Below are positions 40,064 through 43,813 of a DNA stretch of 43,813 nucleotides, in pieces (the first letter of the stretch is position 1; each line of letters opens with the position of its first letter). The translations under genes and the position numbers were made by a program. Source of the DNA: Thermoflexales bacterium (GTDB lineage: Bacteria; Chloroflexota; Anaerolineae; Fen-1058); the NCBI GenBank assembly GCA_016931085.1, contig JAFGFO010000215.1, positions 1 to 43,813 on the forward strand. Direction: 5' to 3'. The notes below the pieces were generated by a model that ran no database searches, was not told the origin of the DNA, and was given only the letters and a program-made list of their open reading frames with translations.

Positions 40064-41825
40064 CATTGGCCTGGCCACGGGCAGCGAGATCTACGCCGTG
40101 GCCGATGGCGTCGTGAGCCAGATCAAGCTGGATGGCAACACGAGCCCCTACGGCAACCACCTGCGCGTCCAGCACGAGGGCGGCAATTACGAGACGATCT
40201 ATGCCCACCTGTCGCAGGTGACGGTGGCGCTGGGACAGGCGGTCCAGGCCGGGCAGGTGATCGCGCTGAGCGGCAACTCGGGCAGCCACACCACCGGCCC
40301 GCACCTGCACCTGACGCTCAAAAAGCGAGGCGCCCAGCAGGCCGGCGAGACCAACTACCCCAGTGACGTCGTCGACCCCACCCCTTACATGGAGCAGTTC
40401 ACCGGCGGCGGCGTGCAGCAACCCACGCCCCCGGCCCAGTCCAGCTTTAACGTCCAGGTCTTTAACGCTGGCGATGGCCTCAACATGCGGCAATCGCCCT
40501 ACGTGGGCAGCCCGGTCGTCACCAAGCTGCCCAACGAAACCATCCTGGGCGTGTTGGAAGAAGATGCCTGCCGCCGCAAGGTGGGGCAGCTCAACCAATG
40601 GTTGTGGGTGCGCGCGCCCGGCGGCCAGGTGGGGCACGTGGCCGCCGGGTACGTCTGCATGCCCGGCGCCGCTCCCCCGCCGGCGCCGGCGCGGGGAGAC
40701 GTGTCGGTGAGCGAAGCGCACCACGTGCAAATCGCCAGCCAGGAGGGCGATGTGAACGTGCGCCAGGGGCCAGACACCGGGCAGCAGGCCCTCTGGCAGG
40801 TCCCCAACGGGGCCGTGCTGGAATCGCTGGAGGACCCCCAGGCGACCATCGCCAAGGTCGGGCAAGTCGGCCAGTGGCTGCGCGCGCGCAGCCAGGCGCG
40901 CAAAGAGGGCCACGTGGAGGCCTGGCACCTGCGCCTGCCGTCGCAGACCGACGATCGCCAGCCGGCCGTGGCCGGCGAGCTGCCCAAGGGCGTTTCGCCC
41001 TACATCTTTGGCATCCACGCCGCCGAGCTGCCCGATGACCCCCACACCAAGGACGCCATCCGCGGCCTGTACCGCGACAAGGGCAAGGCCGGCTGGGTGT
41101 TTTTTACCCAGCGAATGCTGACCCTGGCCGAGCAAGCCGTGCTGTTCTACGCCCAATCGGGGGCGGGCAAGACCTCGCTGCTCAACGCCAGGGTCATCCC
41201 TATCCTGGAAAAGAAGGGCGTGCAGGTCTTGCCGGTGGCGCGGGTGGGAAGCTCCCTGCCAGCGTCGATCGACCCCGGGGCGGTTGAGAACATCTTTGTG
41301 TTTAGCGCCTTGATGGGGCTGGCGGCCGACAAGGACATCCCTCCGGAAGCTTTGCTGGGGCACAGCCTGCGTTCGTACTTGCAGATGACCTACGCCTGGC
41401 CATCCGGCGGCGCATCCGTAGGGCGGCTTTCCATAGCCGCCGAGCAAGAGGCAGGTATGGAAACCTGCCCTACACCTCACCAGCCTACCTTGCTGATACT
41501 CGACCAATTCGAAGAGATCGCCACCACGCATCGCGAGCATTGGGAGCAGGCGGAGAGCTTTTTCCGGCAGGTGCGCGAGGCGATCGACCGGCTACCTGGC
41601 CTGGGGGTGCTGTTCGTGCTGCGCGAGGATTACGTGGCCGAGCTAGACCCCTACACGCCGCTGCTGCCCAGCCATTTGCAGGCGCGCTTTCGCATGACGT
41701 TGCCCACGCGGCCGCAGGCGATGCAGATCGTGATGGGCCCGGCGAGCAAGCCGGCTGCCGCTTTGCCGAGGAAGCGGCCCACAACCTGGTGGCCAACCTC
41801 AGCCGCATCAAGGGGCAACAGATAG
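40026..41825 (+). pseudogene. Broken composite gene, part 2: M23 peptidase, two SH3b domains, STAND NTPase
   Basis: This frame encodes a LytM/M23 metallopeptidase domain. Its zinc ligands are HEGID (His codon at 40050) and HLH at 40302-40310, with YGNHLRVQHEGG between. Two bacterial SH3 domains follow (GLNMRQSPYVGSPVV near 40480; DVNVRQGPDTGQQALW near 40750), then a P-loop YAQSGAGKTSLLNARVI (41147-41197) and Walker B LLILDQFEEI (41490-41519) of an nSTAND1-type NTPase. A 56-base repeat (41418-41473) is inserted in frame between Walker A and B. The frame is lost near 41745; the correct path continues in the next frame (QAGCRFAEEAAHNLV). Confidence 0.7.
41418..41473. repeat. GTAGGGC...GCCCTAC repeat inserted in the STAND gene
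   Basis: Ends GTAGGGC and GCCCTAC, with internal hairpins GGCGGC/GCCGCC and GGCAGGT/ACCTGCC. Read in frame (SVGRLSIAAEQEAGMETC). Confidence 0.7.
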
Positions 41826-41827
41826 AG

Positions 41828-41846
41828 CCGAATGCAAGGCATTCGG
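41828..41846. repeat. Small palindrome in the STAND gene
   Basis: CCGAATGC, loop AAG, GCATTCGG. Lies in a stretch (EPNARHSGSDRDNG) that looks like inserted sequence relative to the family. Confidence 0.5.
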
Positions 41847-42076
41847 GATCAGATAGAGACAATGGTCCCCGAAGCGCAGCGGAGCGGGATAGAGAGGAAG
41901 AGCCGGTCTTGGGGCAGTACGTCGAGCCGGTGCAGTTGCAGGTGGTCTGCCAGCAGTTGTGGGAGAGCCTGCCGGATACCGTCAGCCAGGACGGCGTCAT
42001 TGAGTGGGACGAGATCAAGGGCTATAACGTCGACCAGGCGCTGACGAATTTCTACGAGAACACGCTGGCTGAGACA

Positions 42077-42109
42077 AGAAACCGGGTTTCTGGGAGAAAC
42101 CCGGTTTCT
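42077..42109. repeat. Double palindrome AGAAACCGGGTTTCT / AGAAACCCGGTTTCT
   Basis: Two adjacent 15-base palindromes separated by GGG, complementary to each other. In frame (RNRVSGRNPVSE). This motif type is a common dispersed repeat in Chloroflexota and Cyanobacteria. Confidence 0.7.
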
Positions 42110-43196
42110 GAACGTCGCTTGCGCCGCTGGTTCTCCGAGCAGTTGATCACGCCGGAGGGGAGGCGCGGGCTGGCGTTGCAGGGCCAGGAGGAGACAGCCG
42201 GCCTGCCCAACGCGGCCGTGACGGCGTTGGAGAATCATCACCTGATCCGGGCCGAGGTGCGGGGTGGGTCGCGTTGGTACGAGCTATCGCACGACCGGCT
42301 GGTGGAGCCGATCGTGCAGTCCAACCAGGCGTGGGAAGCGGCGCGCCAAACGCCGCTGCGAACGGTGGCCAAACAGTGGCAGGCCAGCCAGAGCGAAGGC
42401 TTGTTGTATCGTGACAAGGTGCTGAACGAAGCAGTGACCTGGGCCCAAGCCCATCCTGACGACATCGAAGAGTATGAGAACGACTTTTTGCAAGCCAGCC
42501 AACAGGCACAGCAAACCCGCCACAAGATAAATCGTTTGCGCAAAACCATCATCGCCGGGCTGTCAATCGGCCTGGTTGTTATGGTTGCCCTGAGCGTCTG
42601 GGCCTTGAGACAAAGCCAAATCGCAACCGCACGCCAACTGGCTGCCCAGGCCCAACAAATCCAGTTAACGGATAACTCCCCAGATGGCGCCGCCAAAAGT
42701 GTGCTGCTGGCAACCGAGTCTATGCGCAGGGCGCCTTCGGCCGAGGCGGTTTGGAGCATGTACAATGAGAAGGGATTGGATCGCTTACCCGATATGCTCG
42801 CCAAGATGTGGTTAAGCACACTAGGGAATATGGCTGCCAGTCCCAATGGTAAATGGCTGGCGGTGACAGGCCTGAATACGCTGGCTGTCCTGGATACGAC
42901 AACATGGGCGATAGCTCTCCAAGTCTTTGATCAAAATTTCTCGAGTGCCGCGTTCAGCCTCGATAACCAGTGGCTGGTGACGGGTGGCCAAGATCACATC
43001 GTCCGTATATGGGACACGACAAGCTGGAAGTCCATAATTGAATTGGAGCACGACGACGCTGTAAACACTGTAGCATTTGGGCCGGACAATCAATGGCTGG
43101 CGGCCGTCAGCGTCGCCGGAACGCTGCGCGTATGGCAAAGGACAACGGACGATTGGGCCGAAATAGCGACATACCACTCCGGCCCTCGTCCCCAGC

Positions 43197-43568
43197 TTGC
43201 GCCGAGCGTGGAACGGGGTCATTGTGTGGAGTGCCGATACGTGGGGTGAAGCGTTTCACGTGGATCACGAGTGCGATGTGTACGCCCTGGCTTTTAGCCC
43301 TGATGGACAACGCCTGGCGACGGTTAGCGACGACATGACGGCCAGGGTGTGGACTATGCCGGAGGGTAAGCCAGCGCCTCTGCCTACTTTGAGACACAAT
43401 GGAGCAGTCTGGGCGGTCGCCTTCAGCCCAAATGGCAATTGGTTGGCCACAGGCAGCCTGGATGGAACGGCCAGGCTGTGGGAATCGACTAGCGGTCGCG
43501 AGATGAAACGCATGACGCAGGGAACAGTTGGAATGGGTTGTCGGGGTGACATGTTTCGGTCACATTAG
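43197..43568 (+). pseudogene. Broken composite gene, part 4: last WD40 blades
   Basis: The frame resumes with WNGVIVWSADTWGE, FSPDGQRLATVSDDMTARVW and FSPNGNWLATGSLDGTARLW, three typical blades. It ends abruptly after SGREMKRMTQGTVG with a nonconserved tail (MGCRGDMFRSH) and a stop. A propeller of this kind normally continues, so the 3' end was probably cut at about 43535, next to the minus-strand fragment at 43560. Confidence 0.65.
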
Positions 43569-43813
43569 CGACATAGCCCACGTGACCTTCACCACCTCGA
43601 GTATCTGGTAGGTGTGCTCATCGGCATAACGAGCAGACAACTCTTCCAACAATTTGTGCATCAACTCACCAATCGCTTGGAGGTGCGGCCTGGTCTCCTC
43701 GCCTTTGATGTGATAGATGTACTGCCCGGAACTGCCTTTCAGATAGGGACCAAACTCGTCGGCGTAGTGCGCTTGATCTGTTTCGTCCAGCATACGCTGC
43801 ACACGCTGCACAA
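43560..43813 (-). mobile_element. Partial gene at window edge, possibly a transposase fragment
   Basis: At least 83 residues on the minus strand, open past the window end. EFGPYLKGSSGQYIYHIKGE, then HLQAIGELMHKLLEEL and YADEHTYQILEVV, resembles the N-terminal part of some DDE transposases (ISNCY/IS1182-like), but this is recalled similarity only. It then reads VKVTWAMSLM and stops, so it may be a truncated copy. It lies tail-to-tail against the broken WD40 gene and could mark the event that truncated it. Confidence 0.35.

Larger units (their letters stand above)
41744..43249 (+). pseudogene. Broken composite gene, part 3: STAND C-terminal half, membrane helix, WD40 repeats
   Basis: Continues the STAND module (RFAEEAAHNLVANLSRIKG, PVQLQVVCQQLWESLP, WYELSHDRLVEPI), then a coiled-coil-like region, one transmembrane helix (IIAGLSIGLVVMVALSVWAL, 42550-42609) and WD40-type blades (AASPNGKWLAVTG, FSLDNQWLVTGGQDHIVRIW, FGPDNQWLAAVSVAGTLRVW). 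Two palindromic insertions are read in frame: CCGAATGC-AAG-GCATTCGG at 41828-41846 and the pair at 42077-42109. The frame is lost near 43190, and the next frame carries on with the WD40 series. Confidence 0.7.

Noticed and set aside
39660..41540. 626-codon open frame on the minus strand opposite the STAND gene
   Set aside because: Composition-driven shadow; the plus strand carries M23, SH3b and P-loop motifs.
38987..43568. Programmed frameshifting producing one giant protein
   Set aside because: Three breaks, no slippery heptamers noticed, and a truncated 3' end make decay more likely; kept only as an alternative.

Overview
The window reads as one contiguous piece of a GC-rich bacterial chromosome. 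It most resembles Chloroflexota (Anaerolineae or Caldilineae-like). That assignment is inference, based on Pro/Thr-rich lipoprotein linkers, many GAF/PAS histidine kinases, very large caspase/STAND/WD40 proteins, several dispersed palindromic repeat families, and frequent leaderless-looking promoters (-35, 17 bp, -10, then ATG 6-7 bases later). No rRNA, tRNA, CRISPR array, prophage or plasmid origin was seen.

Layout. 1-3926: a translationally coupled replication set, with a DUF151 bifunctional nuclease, replicative helicase DnaB, a DnaD-like primosomal protein and a helicase loader made of two DnaC/IstB-type AAA+ modules in one chain. 4177-9280: a Nudix hydrolase, a YitT-family membrane protein with a stand-alone PEP-synthase-type ATP-binding domain, and an MFS/SDR/ThuA-like operon on the minus strand. 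9472-13491: a REC-histidine kinase, convergent leaderless recF, and a trans-sulfuration PLP enzyme preceded by a 21-codon stub of an aspartate racemase. 13835-16670: an accessory patch with an AlkZ-related gene, a UPF0175/PIN toxin-antitoxin pair, a decayed second copy of the same module, and an ArsR regulator whose 3' end runs into that remnant. 16826-19616: a GbsR/MarR regulator, a small membrane protein, a UbiA/MenA-type prenyltransferase and a polyprenyl diphosphate synthase, an isoprenoid-quinone-like module behind a canonical promoter and a perfect palindrome.

19660-26132 is housekeeping: metG on the minus strand, divergent tlyA, a GAF histidine kinase with a coupled protein of unknown function, and lepA. 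The metG leader is the most interesting regulatory region. It has a consensus promoter, a 29-codon ORF containing Met-Val-Met, a possible antiterminator, and a strong intrinsic terminator just before metG. This fits a methionine leader-peptide attenuator. 26194-38532 holds an MFS transporter, an SDR, a GNAT/SppA/DUF4350 operon, an OmpR-type two-component system, two lipoproteins and a four-gene flavodoxin/hydrolase cluster behind a 17-bp palindrome.

38533-43813 is accessory. It holds a probable structured small RNA (perfect promoter, C6-loop hairpin, terminator), then a 4.6-kb broken gene joining caspase-like, M23 peptidase, SH3b, STAND NTPase, membrane and WD40 segments across at least three frameshifts, and finally a fragment that is possibly a transposase at the window edge. 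Small in-frame palindromic insertions interrupt recF, a histidine kinase, the DUF4350 protein and the STAND gene, so repeat invasion of coding sequence is a theme of the window.
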